35,694 nt of DNA, taken from CAVSUR01 sp052143655. Its GTDB lineage: Bacteria > Actinomycetota > Actinomycetes > Streptosporangiales > Streptosporangiaceae. Under the pieces are notes generated by a model. The model searched no databases, was not told the DNA's origin, and saw only the letters and a program-made list of their open reading frames with translations. Made by a program: the position numbers and the translations under genes. Shown here one piece after another: positions 16,389 through 24,906 of this stretch (position 1 is its first letter; the number at the start of each line of letters is the position of its first letter). Location of the stretch: the NCBI GenBank assembly GCA_052143655.1, contig JBKQSL010000250.1, positions 1-35,694 on the forward strand. Direction: 5' to 3'.

Positions 16389-17593
16389 GCGCTTGTCTCC
16401 AAACTTGTCTTCTCGCCGTCATTGCTGCTGCCCACAAGCTGCGGAGGACGACCGTCGGCTGAGTTATCGAAAATAGACCAGCTATCGAATAGGCCTTTGA
16501 TGTCCTCAAAGGTTTTCCGGTTCTCGCTTCCCCATATGGGATCAGCCTGTCCCTGGATCACCTCTGCTGGCACGTACCTGCCGCCCTGCCCCTCACCCGC
16601 TCTGTACAGGTCGTGACCGTCCCGGTGCCGGGCTGCCGCCCTGCGGACGCTGCTCTCGACCGGGATATCGACGAAGATGCCGTCTATGTTCGTGTATCCC
16701 GCCGCTCGGAGGTCGTCGATTCTCCGCTCGGTGGACGCCTTGGACGCCATGGTGATATCCCAGATAACATTAGTGCCATCTGCGGTCGCTCGGAGCGCAA
16801 GGCGCTTCGCTATGTATGAGGATTCCTCGTGAGCGAGATCGGAGGCTTCCATCGGGGACAGCCCTTCGACCTCCGGCACGAGTCCCCTGCTGGCCATCTC
16901 TTCCTTGATATCGTCCGGATTGATAGTCAGGTATTTGGATCTGTCGATTTGTGCATGCTTCTCCAGCACTGTTGACTTGCCAGCGCCGCCAAGACCTCCC
17001 GCCAGTATGGCCCTGAACTCGCGGGGGACATCGCCAGCCCGACCGTAAATGGCTTGCACGATCTGTGCCTGAAGCCAGTTTCGGTGCCATGACCACTCGC
17101 GTCGATCGGGGTCGGTGGTGTGCTGGTGGTCGGTGGATAGGCCGTCGGATCTGGCTTTTTCTAGGCGGGCGCGGACGTCGGCCAGGTGCTCGGCGTACTC
17201 GGCGTCTGTCATGGGACGCAATTCGCTGTCGTCGGCCAGGTCCTGCTTGGTCAGGCCGTCCTGGCCGGAATGCTCAGGAAGTTCGTTCTGGTCGGTGTTG
17301 CGGCCGGCAGGCGACAGTGGTTCCGGGAGTTCGAGGTCCCTTAACCGGATGACCGGTGGACGGCGGGTGCCGTCCGTGTCGTAGGGGGAGGACGGGTGGC
17401 CCGGAGCTAACCGCAGGAGCCGGCCACCGAGGTTGTCGGAGCGGACCAGGCCGCGGGCATCGCTGCTGCCGTGGTCTGGCAGGACCTCGTCTCGCCATGC
17501 GCCAGGCGCTTCGCCGCTGGCCCGGTCGTCACGAGGTTCCTGGCCGTCTGGCGCCTCGTCTTCGCCGCGCGACTGCATGTCGGCTGGGTTCAT
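16385..17593 (-). CDS. Zeta-toxin-family kinase with long N-terminal extension
   Basis: In this 402-residue protein residues 195-375 are a zeta-type P-loop kinase: Walker A GGLGGAGKST (199-208), NPDDIKEEM with the catalytic-type Asp (226-234), ADGTNVIWDITMAS, and GIFVDIPVESSVRRAAARHR. Zeta toxins phosphorylate UDP-N-acetylglucosamine and block wall synthesis. The first 125 residues are low-complexity and Pro/Asp-rich, and contain RLAPGHPSSPYDTDGTRRPP, a type of segment found before C-terminal domains of polymorphic toxins. By eye the kinase half (16.4-17.05 kb) is lower in GC than the N-terminal half, which suggests a mosaic gene. No secretion signal is visible. Confidence 0.82.
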   Translation of the reverse strand: MNPADMQSRGEDEAPDGQEPRDDRASGEAPGAWRDEVLPDHGSSDARGLVRSDNLGGRLLRLAPGHPSSPYDTDGTRRPPVIRLRDLELPEPLSPAGRNTDQNELPEHSGQDGLTKQDLADDSELRPMTDAEYAEHLADVRARLEKARSDGLSTDHQHTTDPDRREWSWHRNWLQAQIVQAIYGRAGDVPREFRAILAGGLGGAGKSTVLEKHAQIDRSKYLTINPDDIKEEMASRGLVPEVEGLSPMEASDLAHEESSYIAKRLALRATADGTNVIWDITMASKASTERRIDDLRAAGYTNIDGIFVDIPVESSVRRAAARHRDGHDLYRAGEGQGGRYVPAEVIQGQADPIWGSENRKTFEDIKGLFDSWSIFDNSADGRPPQLVGSSNDGEKTSLETSA

Positions 17594-17622
17594 GGCCGGT
17601 CCGGTACTGTCTCGGGGCCGGA

Positions 17623-17679
17623 ACCATGATTCCGAAGAGTTTCCGTCGCATGTGACCGGTAACTCTTCGGGATCATGGT
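17623..17679. terminator. 19-bp inverted repeat downstream of pntB
   Basis: ACCATGATTCCGAAGAGTT (17623-17641) pairs with 17661-17679 with one mismatch; the loop is 19 bases. Part of the arm (CTTCGGGATCA) recurs at 17705-17715. It lies between the pntB stop (17770) and the zeta start (17593), so it may end the pnt transcript and insulate the toxin gene. Confidence 0.5.
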
Positions 17680-17769
17680 GGTGGGGTACTCGGGGTCATG
17701 CATCCTTCGGGATCACCACGCCGGGCGGGCCGACCTGGGGAACGGGGGCGGCTGGTGCGGCGGCGACCG

Positions 17770-19182
17770 TCAGCCGACCAGGGTCTTGACCGCGCTGGTC
17801 AGGTCGGCCAGGGCCTTCTTCGCGTCATTGAAGTACATGCTGGTCTTCGGGTCGCCGTACAGCTCGTTGTCGATGCCCGCGTAGCCGTGGCCCATCGAGC
17901 GCTTGATCACGATGATGGACTTGGAGTGGTCGACGTCCAGGATCGGCATCCCGGAGATCGCCGACCCCGGCCGCCGCGCGGCGGGGTTGGTGACGTCGTT
18001 GGCGCCGATCACCAGCGACACGTCCGTGCGGCTGAACTCAGAGTTGATGTCGTCCATCTCCTTGAGCAGCGGGTACGGCACGTTGGCCTCGGCCAGCAGC
18101 ACGTTCATGTGACCGGGCATGCGGCCGGCCACCGGGTGGATCGCGTAGCTGACCTCCACGCCGCGGGACTCCAGCAGGTCGCCGAGCTCGGCCAGCTCAT
18201 GCTGGGCCTGCGCGGCAGCCAGGCCGTAGCCCGGGACCACGATCACCTTGCTCGCGTAGGCCAGCTGGATGGCCGCGTCGTCGGCAGCGATCGCCTTGAC
18301 CGCCGCGCCGGCCGCCCCGGCCGCCACCGGACCACTGTCGCCGGTGCCGAAGCCGCCGACGATGATGTTGGCGATGGAGCGGTTCATGGCGTCGGCCATG
18401 AGCTTGGTCAGGATGCCACCGGAGGCGCCGACCAGGGCACCCGCGATGATCAGGGCCCAGTTGCCGATGACGAATCCGGCCATCGCCACCGCCGTGCCGG
18501 TGAACGCGTTCAGCAGTGAGATCACGACCGGCATGTCCGCGCCGCCGATCGGCATCACCATCGACACGCCGAACACCAGCGCGATCACGATCACGATCAC
18601 CAGGCCGAGCAGGCTCGCGGTCGAGATCAGGTAGCCCGCCAGGCCCAGCGTGACCACGCCCAGCGCGATGTTGACGATGCGCTGGCCGGTGAAGGTGACC
18701 GGCGCCGAGGTGATCACGCCTTGCAGCTTGCCCGCGGCGATGATCGACCCGGAGAAGGTGACCGAGCCGATGATCACGTCGAGCAGGGTGGTGACGGTGG
18801 TCGAGGCGGCCACACCGACGCCGGCATTGACCAGGTCCATGTAGCCGTGAATCGCCACCAGGGCGGCGGCGCCGCCGCCGACGGCGTTGAAGATGCTGAC
18901 CAGCTGCGGCATCGCGGTCATCTGCACCGTGCGGGCCGAGTACAGGCCCGCCCCGGCGCCGACCAGCGTGCCGGCCAGCACGACGATCCAGGCCGTCGCG
19001 CTGACTCCGCCCTGGTGAATGATCAGGGCCAGCGTGGCGGCGATCGCCACCGCCATGCCCGTGGTGGACACCTGGTTGCCGCGGCGGGCTGTCGCCGGGT
19101 TGTTCATCAGGTGCAGGCCCATCACAAAGCAGGACGCCGCCAGGACATAGATCAGCTGGATGACCCAGGTGAAGGTGCTCAT
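17770..19182 (-). CDS. pntB: NAD(P) transhydrogenase subunit beta
   Basis: This 470-residue subunit begins MSTFTWVIQLIYVLAASCFV and has eight or nine membrane helices over the first 280 residues. The C-terminal domain III binds NADP(H): VIVVPGYGLAAAQAQHELAE, GANDVTNPAARR, and DVDHSKSIIVIKRSMGHGYA. The enzyme couples proton flow to hydride transfer from NADH to NADP+, supplying NADPH. It is last of three genes (pntA1, pntA2, pntB); the gap to pntA2 is 2 bases. Length and motifs are normal. Confidence 0.96.
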   Translation of the reverse strand: MSTFTWVIQLIYVLAASCFVMGLHLMNNPATARRGNQVSTTGMAVAIAATLALIIHQGGVSATAWIVVLAGTLVGAGAGLYSARTVQMTAMPQLVSIFNAVGGGAAALVAIHGYMDLVNAGVGVAASTTVTTLLDVIIGSVTFSGSIIAAGKLQGVITSAPVTFTGQRIVNIALGVVTLGLAGYLISTASLLGLVIVIVIALVFGVSMVMPIGGADMPVVISLLNAFTGTAVAMAGFVIGNWALIIAGALVGASGGILTKLMADAMNRSIANIIVGGFGTGDSGPVAAGAAGAAVKAIAADDAAIQLAYASKVIVVPGYGLAAAQAQHELAELGDLLESRGVEVSYAIHPVAGRMPGHMNVLLAEANVPYPLLKEMDDINSEFSRTDVSLVIGANDVTNPAARRPGSAISGMPILDVDHSKSIIVIKRSMGHGYAGIDNELYGDPKTSMYFNDAKKALADLTSAVKTLVG

Positions 19183-19184
19183 GA

Positions 19185-19538
19185 CTACCGTCCGTCCGGG
19201 GTCGAGCCGTTAGCGGAAACCGCGGCCGTCTCGGCCGCCGGCACTGCGGGGACCGTGGGCCTGCGCCGGAACATCTTGAGCATTCGGCCGGTGACCACGT
19301 AGCCGCCGACCACGTTCATCGCGGCGAATGCGCACGCGATGAACGCGATGATGTAGCCGACCGTGTTATGCGCTGTCAGGGCAATGAGCAGCGCGCCGGC
19401 CAGCACGATCCCGTGGATCGAGTTCGCCGCCGACATCAGCGGCGTGTGCAGCGTGGCCGGGACCTTGCTGATGACCTCGAAGCCAACCCACAGGCTCAGG
19501 ATGAAAATGGTCAGGTCAGTGAGAAGGGCCGTCGACAC
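19185..19538 (-). CDS. pntAb: NAD(P) transhydrogenase alpha subunit, part 2 (membrane part)
   Basis: In this 117-residue protein with three membrane helices, LTIFILSLWVGFEVISKVPA then TLHTPLMSAANSIHGIVLAG is the conserved start of the alpha membrane domain, and AFAAMNVVGGYVVTGRMLKM closes it. In E. coli this is fused to the NAD domain; a separate gene is common in actinobacteria and alphaproteobacteria. It overlaps pntA1 by 23 bases and is followed closely by pntB. The C-terminal tail is a short Ala/Pro-rich extension. Confidence 0.93.
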   Translation of the reverse strand: MSTALLTDLTIFILSLWVGFEVISKVPATLHTPLMSAANSIHGIVLAGALLIALTAHNTVGYIIAFIACAFAAMNVVGGYVVTGRMLKMFRRRPTVPAVPAAETAAVSANGSTPDGR

Positions 19539-20727
19539 GGGCGCTACCTCCAGCGGAATCGGCCAGCTCGGGCTCGGCCTCAGCGGGAACGGCAGAAGCG
19601 GCGGGCTCGGCCAGGGCCGGATGCACTACCTGGCCGTCACGGGTGATGACGACGCCCGCCAGCAGCTCATCTGAGGTGTCGATGGCGATGGCGCCATCTT
19701 TGATCATGTACTGCAGCAGCGCGCTGATGTTCCGGGCGTACATGGCCGAGGAGGCGGGCGCCATGCTGGACGGCAGGTTGCCCGCGCCGATGATCGTGAT
19801 CCCGTTCGGGGTCACGACGGTCTCGCCGGGCTGCGAGCCGGCCACGTTGCCGCCGAGCTCGCTGGCACCCATGTCGATGATCACCGAGCCCGGCTTCATC
19901 TGCGCCAGCGCCTGCTCGGTAACCAGGACCGGCGGACGGCGGCCAGGCACCTGCGCGGTGGTGATGATCACGTCCTGCTGGGCGATATGACCCGCCAGCT
20001 CGGCCTGCTGGGCGTCGCGCTCGGCGTCAGTGAGCGCCCGCGCGTAACCGCCGGTACCCGACGCGGGGCCGACCGCCTTGAGCTCGATGAACGTGCCGCC
20101 CAGCGACGCGACCTCGGTCTTGGTCTCGGGGCGGACGTCATAGCCGCTGACGACCGCGCCCAGCCGCTTGGCCGTGCCGATCGCCTGCAGGCCGGCCACG
20201 CCCGCGCCGAGCACCAGGACTTTCGCCGGCCGGGCGGTGCCGGCCGCGGTGATCAGCAGCGGGAAGAACCGGCCGTAGGCGGCGGCCGCGACCAGCACTG
20301 CTTTGTACCCGGCGATGTTCGCCTGCGAGCTGAGCGCGTCCATCTGCTGGGCCCGCGGCAGCGTGCGCGGGATCAGGTCCAGGCTGACCGCGGTGACGCC
20401 GGTCTGCGCGAGCTGGCGGACCAGGCCCGGGTCTGTCAGCGGGGCCAGCATGCTCAGCAGCACCTGGCCCTTGCGCAGGCCCGCGATGACGGTGTCGTCC
20501 GGCTTGCCGACCGCGAGAACCGCCTCGGCATCGGCGAGGGCCTGCGACCGGCTGACAATCTGCGCGCCTGCCTCTCGATAACTATCGTCGGAGTGCCAGG
20601 CCCGGTCTCCTGCACCGGACTCGATGAGCACGTCAAGACCTGCGGCAGTCAGCTTCGCCACCGTCTCGGGCACCAGCGCCGCGCGGCTTTCGCCGGGCGC
20701 TGTCTCCTTGATGACCGCAACCTTCAT
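19516..20727 (-). CDS. pntAa: NAD(P) transhydrogenase alpha subunit, part 1 (NAD-binding)
   Basis: This 403-residue soluble domain I starts MKVAVIKETAPGESRAALVP, with AGAAGTARPAKV-type linker and Rossmann motif VLVLGAGVAGLQAIG (170-184). DLIPRTLPRAQQMDALSSQA (117-136) is the conserved alanine-dehydrogenase/PntA signature. ATG at 20727 is chosen because the family begins there and AGAAGG lies upstream; the open frame extends a further 124 codons without homology. A Pro/Ala/Glu-rich tail of about 35 residues follows the domain. It is first gene of the operon. Confidence 0.94.
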   Translation of the reverse strand: MKVAVIKETAPGESRAALVPETVAKLTAAGLDVLIESGAGDRAWHSDDSYREAGAQIVSRSQALADAEAVLAVGKPDDTVIAGLRKGQVLLSMLAPLTDPGLVRQLAQTGVTAVSLDLIPRTLPRAQQMDALSSQANIAGYKAVLVAAAAYGRFFPLLITAAGTARPAKVLVLGAGVAGLQAIGTAKRLGAVVSGYDVRPETKTEVASLGGTFIELKAVGPASGTGGYARALTDAERDAQQAELAGHIAQQDVIITTAQVPGRRPPVLVTEQALAQMKPGSVIIDMGASELGGNVAGSQPGETVVTPNGITIIGAGNLPSSMAPASSAMYARNISALLQYMIKDGAIAIDTSDELLAGVVITRDGQVVHPALAEPAASAVPAEAEPELADSAGGSARVDGPSH

Positions 20728-20911
20728 GGGCGACCTTCTGCTCGATGGGGGCCTCAGCATACTAGAGATGCCGGTACCGGATTTAGGGCCCGGCGCACCG
20801 CAGTTCACCCCGGATGGCCCTTGACAACGGCTGCAATTCCGGACCGCCGGGCGGCGGAGGGCCGCGGCGCCGGGGCGGACGCGGCTGGCGGCAGGGCCCC
20901 GCCGCGGTCGG

Positions 20912-21014
20912 CCGGAGCACGGATGGCGCCGGAGAGGCGCCGCTGCGGCTGACCGGAGCACGGACGGCGTGCCAGGCCCGGGCCGTCCGCGGCGGCCGAT
21001 CGGAACACGGATGG
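20912..21014 (+). repeat. Three copies of a 15-bp motif in the pntA-hup intergenic region
   Basis: CCGGAGCACGGATGG (20912), CCGGAGCACGGACGG (20953) and TCGGAACACGGATGG (21000) lie 41 and 47 bases apart. The core CGGAGCACGGAC also occurs at 28164-28175 near rpmB. The region 20728-21239 has no gene; besides these repeats it holds the divergent promoters of the pnt operon and hup. Confidence 0.6.
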
Positions 21015-21122
21015 TAACCGGGCCGGCTCGCGGCGCGATGATTTGCGCCCGCTGAATTTCCTCATTCCTGTCGAATGTGCGTCGTCCTGGTATCGACACG
21101 CCGGGTTTTAGCGGCCCGGTGT

Positions 21123-21151
21123 TTGTGCCGCGCTGCGAGATCGCTTAATTT
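21123..21151 (+). promoter_or_regulatory. Possible hup promoter
   Basis: TTGTGC (21123-21128) and TAATTT (21146-21151) are 17 bases apart, in the AT-richest part of the region, about 90 bases before the hup ATG. The match to sigma-A consensus is moderate. Confidence 0.3.
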
Positions 21152-21239
21152 CAGGCACGTCAGAGGTCGTGACGCTAGCTGCCTGAATGTGAGCGGGCAC
21201 GGGCCGCGGCCTCCCGTTGGGGGAAGCGCAGGAGCGAAA

Positions 21240-21518
21240 ATGAACAAGCGTGATCTGATCGATGCGGTTTCGGGCCGGGTGGGGGATAAGAAGACCGCCA
21301 CTGAGGCAGTAAACGCGGTCCTCGATATCATCCAGGCCGCCGTCGCTCAGGGTGACAAGGTGTCGATTACCGGCTTCGGGGTCTTCGAGAAGACGGTCCG
21401 TCCGGCTCGCACCGCGCGGAACCCGGCCACCGGCGCGACCGTCGCGGTGCCCGAGTCCTCGGTGCCCAAGTTCCGGCCGGGGTCTGATTTCAAGGCCCTC
21501 GTCAACGGCGAGAAGTAG
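21240..21518 (+). CDS. hup: HU-family nucleoid protein
   Basis: This 92-residue HU protein starts MNKRDLIDAVSGRVGDKKTA (dimerising helices). VSITGFGVFEKTVRPARTAR then NPATGATVAVPESSVPKFRP form the beta arms with the conserved RNP-x-TG and the Pro at the arm tip. FKALVNGEK closes the domain. It lacks the long Lys/Ala-rich tail of the mycobacterial and HupS proteins, so it resembles the short HupA type. It binds and bends DNA without strong sequence preference. ATG at 21240 follows GCAGGAGCG. It is convergent with ddl across a strong hairpin. Confidence 0.95.
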   Translation: MNKRDLIDAVSGRVGDKKTATEAVNAVLDIIQAAVAQGDKVSITGFGVFEKTVRPARTARNPATGATVAVPESSVPKFRPGSDFKALVNGEK

Positions 21519-21582
21519 CCGCCGTCCGGCAGGTAACCCGGCTCTGACGGCGCGCCAGCGCCACCGGAGGCAGCGGCCGCCG

Positions 21583-21632
21583 CGCAGCGTGCGGGCGGGC
21601 GGCGCGCTGGCGCGGCCCGCCCGCACGCTGCG
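21583..21632. terminator. Bidirectional terminator between hup and ddl
   Basis: Perfect 18-bp GC-rich arms (21583-21600 and 21615-21632; CGCAGCGTGCGGGCGGGC) with a 14-base loop, between converging genes and one base from the ddl stop. Confidence 0.8.
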
Positions 21633-21633
21633 G

Positions 21634-22776
21634 TCAGCGCGGGGTACTGCGCTTGCTCAGGGCCGTTTCGAGCATGCGGGCGATCAGCGCGTCGAACCCG
21701 ATCCCGCTGGCCTCCCACATCTTGGCGAAGTAGGAGCTGGCGGTCATCCCCGGCATCGTGTTGATCTCGTTCACGATGACCTGGCGGTCAGGGGTGTAGA
21801 AGAAGTCCACCCGGGCCAGCCCCTCACACGACACCGCCTCGAACGCGGCCGCGGCCAGCCGCCGGACCTGCTGGATGTCCTGCTCTGGGATCGGGGCGGG
21901 AATCGTCATCCGGGTACCGGAGTCCAGGTACTTGGCCTCGAAGTCGTAGAACTCCTCGCCGCCGCCGATGCTCAGCTGGCCGGGCAGGCTGGTGTCCGGC
22001 GGTCCGCCGTCCCGTCCCTCCAGCACCGAGCACTCGATCTCGGTGCCGCTGATGGCCGCTTCCACCAGTACCTTCGGGTCGTGCTGGCGGGCCAGCTCGA
22101 TGGCCTCCCCCAGCTCGCCGACATCGCGGGCGCGCGAGGTCCCGATGCTCGAGCCGCCGCGGGCGGGCTTGACGAACACCGGCCAGCCCAGTTCCTCGAT
22201 CGCGTCGAGTATCCGCTTGCGCTCAGCGGCCGGTGCCAGGCCCTGTGGCTGCCAGTCCCGCTCCCGCACTACCACCAGGCGGCCGACCGGCAGGCCATGC
22301 GCGGCGAAGACCAGCTTCATGTACTCCTTGTCCATGCTGACCGCACTGGCCAGCACCCCAGCGCCGACGTAGGGCACGCCTGCCATCTCCAGCAGGCCCT
22401 GAATCGTGCCGTCCTCGCCGTACGGGCCGTGCAGCACCGGCAGGACCACGTCCACCTCGCCGAACAGCCGCGGGATATCGCTCGCCGCCGCGGTCGTCAG
22501 GGCGTGGCCCGCGCTGCCGGCCCAGGGGACCACGTCGCTGCCCGGCTCGGCCACCGATTCCACCGACGGCAGCTCGCCGCCGGTGATGGCCAGCCGGGCC
22601 GGGTCGTCAGCGGCCAGGACCCAGCTGCCGTCCCGGGTGATCCCCACCGGGACGACGTCATAGACGTCCCGGTCGATGGCGGCCAGCACGGCGCCGCCGC
22701 CCAGGCAGGACACGGAGTGCTCGGGGCCCTGCCCGCCGAACACCACCGCGATCCTGATCTTGCGCCGGTCGTTCAT
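21634..22776 (-). CDS. ddl: D-alanine--D-alanine ligase
   Basis: This 380-residue ATP-grasp ligase has IRIAVVFGGQGPEHSVSCLG at the N-terminus, LPVLHGPYGEDGTIQGLLEM, WPVFVKPARGGSSIGTSRA (ATP-binding), and LARVDFFYTPDRQVIVNEIN then TMPGMTASSYFAKMWEASG with the metal-binding Glu/Asn. It makes the D-Ala-D-Ala end of peptidoglycan precursors. The YF residues in SSYF sit where the D-Ala/D-Lac specificity loop differs, but I cannot decide specificity beyond the standard reaction. ATG at 22776 follows GGAGGAATC. It lies 86 bases after the trans-sulfuration gene and is probably in the same operon. Confidence 0.94.
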   Translation of the reverse strand: MNDRRKIRIAVVFGGQGPEHSVSCLGGGAVLAAIDRDVYDVVPVGITRDGSWVLAADDPARLAITGGELPSVESVAEPGSDVVPWAGSAGHALTTAAASDIPRLFGEVDVVLPVLHGPYGEDGTIQGLLEMAGVPYVGAGVLASAVSMDKEYMKLVFAAHGLPVGRLVVVRERDWQPQGLAPAAERKRILDAIEELGWPVFVKPARGGSSIGTSRARDVGELGEAIELARQHDPKVLVEAAISGTEIECSVLEGRDGGPPDTSLPGQLSIGGGEEFYDFEAKYLDSGTRMTIPAPIPEQDIQQVRRLAAAAFEAVSCEGLARVDFFYTPDRQVIVNEINTMPGMTASSYFAKMWEASGIGFDALIARMLETALSKRSTPR

Positions 22777-22862
22777 GATTCCTCCAGTCCCGGTGTCCCG
22801 GTGCCGCCTGGCCATGGCCCGGCACCAGCCTGTTGCCTGCCAGCATGCCGTGCGGCGGCCAG

Positions 22863-24143
22863 CTACGTGCCCGGAAGCTGATCCAGGGCTGCGATCGCGT
22901 CGGCGAGCAGGTCCTCGGCGTCCTCCAGGCCGACCGAGTAGCGGACCGCACCCGGGTCGATGGATGCCGCGGCGAGCGCCGCGGCATCCAGCTGCCGGTG
23001 CGTGGTCGAGGCGGCGTGGCTGACCTTGGTGTGCGTGCCGCCCAGCGAGGTGGCCACCTCCGCCAGCCGGAGCCGGTCGGCGAATGCCTGCCCGGCGGCT
23101 CGGCCGCCATGCGGGGTGACGGACAGGATGGCGCCGAACCGGGTCCCTTCCGGCCCGGCGTCGAACTGGCGCCGGGCCAGCTCATGCCCGGGATGCTGCG
23201 GCAGCCCGGGGTACTGCACCGACTGCACGGCCGGGTGCCGCGCCAGGCTGGCCGCCAGCATATGGGCGGTGGAGCACTGTCGGCGTACCCGCAGCGGCAG
23301 CGTTTCCAGCCCGCGGCGCAGCAGGTAGGCCTCGTCGGGGGCCAGTGAGCCGCCGAGGTCGATCCGCAGTGCCCGGATCCGGCTGATCAGCTCCGACCGG
23401 CCGCAGACCACGCCGCCGGTGGCATCGGAGTGGCCGCCGATGTACTTAGTCGCCGAGTGCAGCACTAGGTCCGCGCCGTGCTCCAGCGGCCGGCACAGCA
23501 CGGGCGGGGCCATGGTGGAGTCCACCACCAGCAGTGCCCCGGCCTCCCGGGCCAGCCGGGCCAGGCCGGCCAGGTCAGCCACCGCGACCGTAGGGTTGGC
23601 CAGCGTTTCGGCGTACAGGATGGCGGTTTCCTGGCCCAGCGCCGCGCGGACCTGCGCCAGGTCGGTGATGTCGACGAAGTCGGTCTGCACCCCGAAGGCG
23701 GCCGCCACGTTGACCAGGAAGCTGTACGTCCCGCCATAGAGGGCCGACGGTGCCACCACATGCGCGCCTGCCCTGGTGAACGCCCAGAACACGGTCGTGA
23801 TGGCCGCCATGCCGGAGGCGAGGGCCTGCCCGACGATGGCCTCGGGCAGGTTAACCCCTTCCAGCGCGGCCATCGCAGCGGTGAACGCGTCGACGGTGGG
23901 ATTGTCGATCCGGCTGTAGCTGTAGCCGGGCGCGCTGCCCCCGAGCACCGCCGCGTACTCGGCGGAGGTCTCGAACCGGTAGGCCGTGGCCCGGTACACC
24001 GGCGGGGCCAGCGGCGGCTGGCCGGGCACCGGCGGCGGCGGCGGGTGCACGGCCCGGGTGTTCTCGCCCGGCCGCCGGGCCGGCCGCGGGCGCCCGTCCC
24101 CGGCCGGCCCGTGGCCGGCCGCCGGGCCGATGTCAGGCTGCAT
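22863..24143 (-). CDS. PLP-dependent trans-sulfuration enzyme (cystathionine gamma-synthase/lyase family)
   Basis: This 426-residue Cys/Met metabolism enzyme has PPVYRATAYRFETSAEYAAV, YSRIDNPTVDAF, and Lys233 in LHSATKYIGGHSDATGG for PLP attachment. GSLAPDEAYLLRRGLETLPL and SVGLEDAEDLLADAIAALDQ are conserved C-terminal motifs. Family members make or split cystathionine, or release methanethiol; the exact reaction is not decidable from motifs alone. The first 40 residues are an extra Pro-rich extension, so the true start may be further in. The start overlaps the end of the acyltransferase gene by 11 bases, indicating an operon with it. Confidence 0.88.
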   Translation of the reverse strand: MQPDIGPAAGHGPAGDGRPRPARRPGENTRAVHPPPPPVPGQPPLAPPVYRATAYRFETSAEYAAVLGGSAPGYSYSRIDNPTVDAFTAAMAALEGVNLPEAIVGQALASGMAAITTVFWAFTRAGAHVVAPSALYGGTYSFLVNVAAAFGVQTDFVDITDLAQVRAALGQETAILYAETLANPTVAVADLAGLARLAREAGALLVVDSTMAPPVLCRPLEHGADLVLHSATKYIGGHSDATGGVVCGRSELISRIRALRIDLGGSLAPDEAYLLRRGLETLPLRVRRQCSTAHMLAASLARHPAVQSVQYPGLPQHPGHELARRQFDAGPEGTRFGAILSVTPHGGRAAGQAFADRLRLAEVATSLGGTHTKVSHAASTTHRQLDAAALAAASIDPGAVRYSVGLEDAEDLLADAIAALDQLPGT

Positions 24144-24855
24144 AACGCTCGGCCGGCGGCCCCTCGTGCCGCAGCTCGGCCAGCAGCCAGGTGATGTCAG
24201 CCATGATCAGCTCGGTGGCACCGCGCAGGTTCTGCGCCGTCAGCGGCTGGCCTGCGTACCGGGACAGGTCCACCGGCGGGCCCGCCAGGACGCGGACGGT
24301 CCGCCGCGGCAGCAGGTGCGGCCGGAAACTGCCGTAGGGCAGCACCTGCTGCGCTCCCCAGTGCGCCACCGGCACCACCGGCGCGCCGGTGGCCAGGGCC
24401 AGCCGCGCTACCCCGGTCTTGGCCGCCATCGGCCACTGGGCCGGGTCCCGGGTCACCGTGGCCTCCGGATAGAAGATCACGCACGCGCCCTTGCGCAGGC
24501 CCTCGTCGGCATCGCGCAGCACCAGGGCCGCGTCAGCCTGGCCGCGGTGCACCGGCAGCTGGCCGAGGTCGCGCAGGACCGGCGCGAGGCCCGGGATCTC
24601 GAACAGCGTGGACTTGGCCAGGAACACCGGATAGCGCCCGGCGCTGTCGGTGAACAGGGACAGCGCCAGGACGTCGGCGTAGGACAGGTGGTTGGCGGCC
24701 AGGATCATCCCGCCGGCGGCCGGGAAATGTTCCTGGCCGGCCAGCTCCAGCTTCATCAGCGCCGGGATCAGCGGGCGCAGCACGATCTTCGAGACGTTCC
24801 GCCAGGCATTCGAGTAACTGCCGTCCGCCCGCTTGCGCGGGCGCTGCCTCGTCAT
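24133..24855 (-). CDS. Lysophospholipid (1-acyl-glycerol-3-phosphate) acyltransferase, PlsC family
   Basis: This 240-residue PlsC-family enzyme has the catalytic H-x4-D at NHLSYAD (His56, Asp61), FLAKSTLFEIPGLAPVLRDL, GQLPVHRG (motif II) and FYPEATVTRDP (motif III, EGT-like with EAT), plus VVPVAHWGAQQVLP (motif IV). It transfers a fatty acyl group to lysophosphatidic acid in membrane-lipid synthesis, or to a related lysolipid. ATG at 24855 is preferred; the frame is open for 238 codons upstream but that part is antisense to fbiD. It is divergent from fbiD with a 51-base gap. Confidence 0.9.
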   Translation of the reverse strand: MTRQRPRKRADGSYSNAWRNVSKIVLRPLIPALMKLELAGQEHFPAAGGMILAANHLSYADVLALSLFTDSAGRYPVFLAKSTLFEIPGLAPVLRDLGQLPVHRGQADAALVLRDADEGLRKGACVIFYPEATVTRDPAQWPMAAKTGVARLALATGAPVVPVAHWGAQQVLPYGSFRPHLLPRRTVRVLAGPPVDLSRYAGQPLTAQNLRGATELIMADITWLLAELRHEGPPAERYAA

Positions 24856-24906
24856 GTGGCCAGTCTCCCGGTTCGTGCGCCGCCATGTCGAGGAAGGATC
24901 AGGGGC

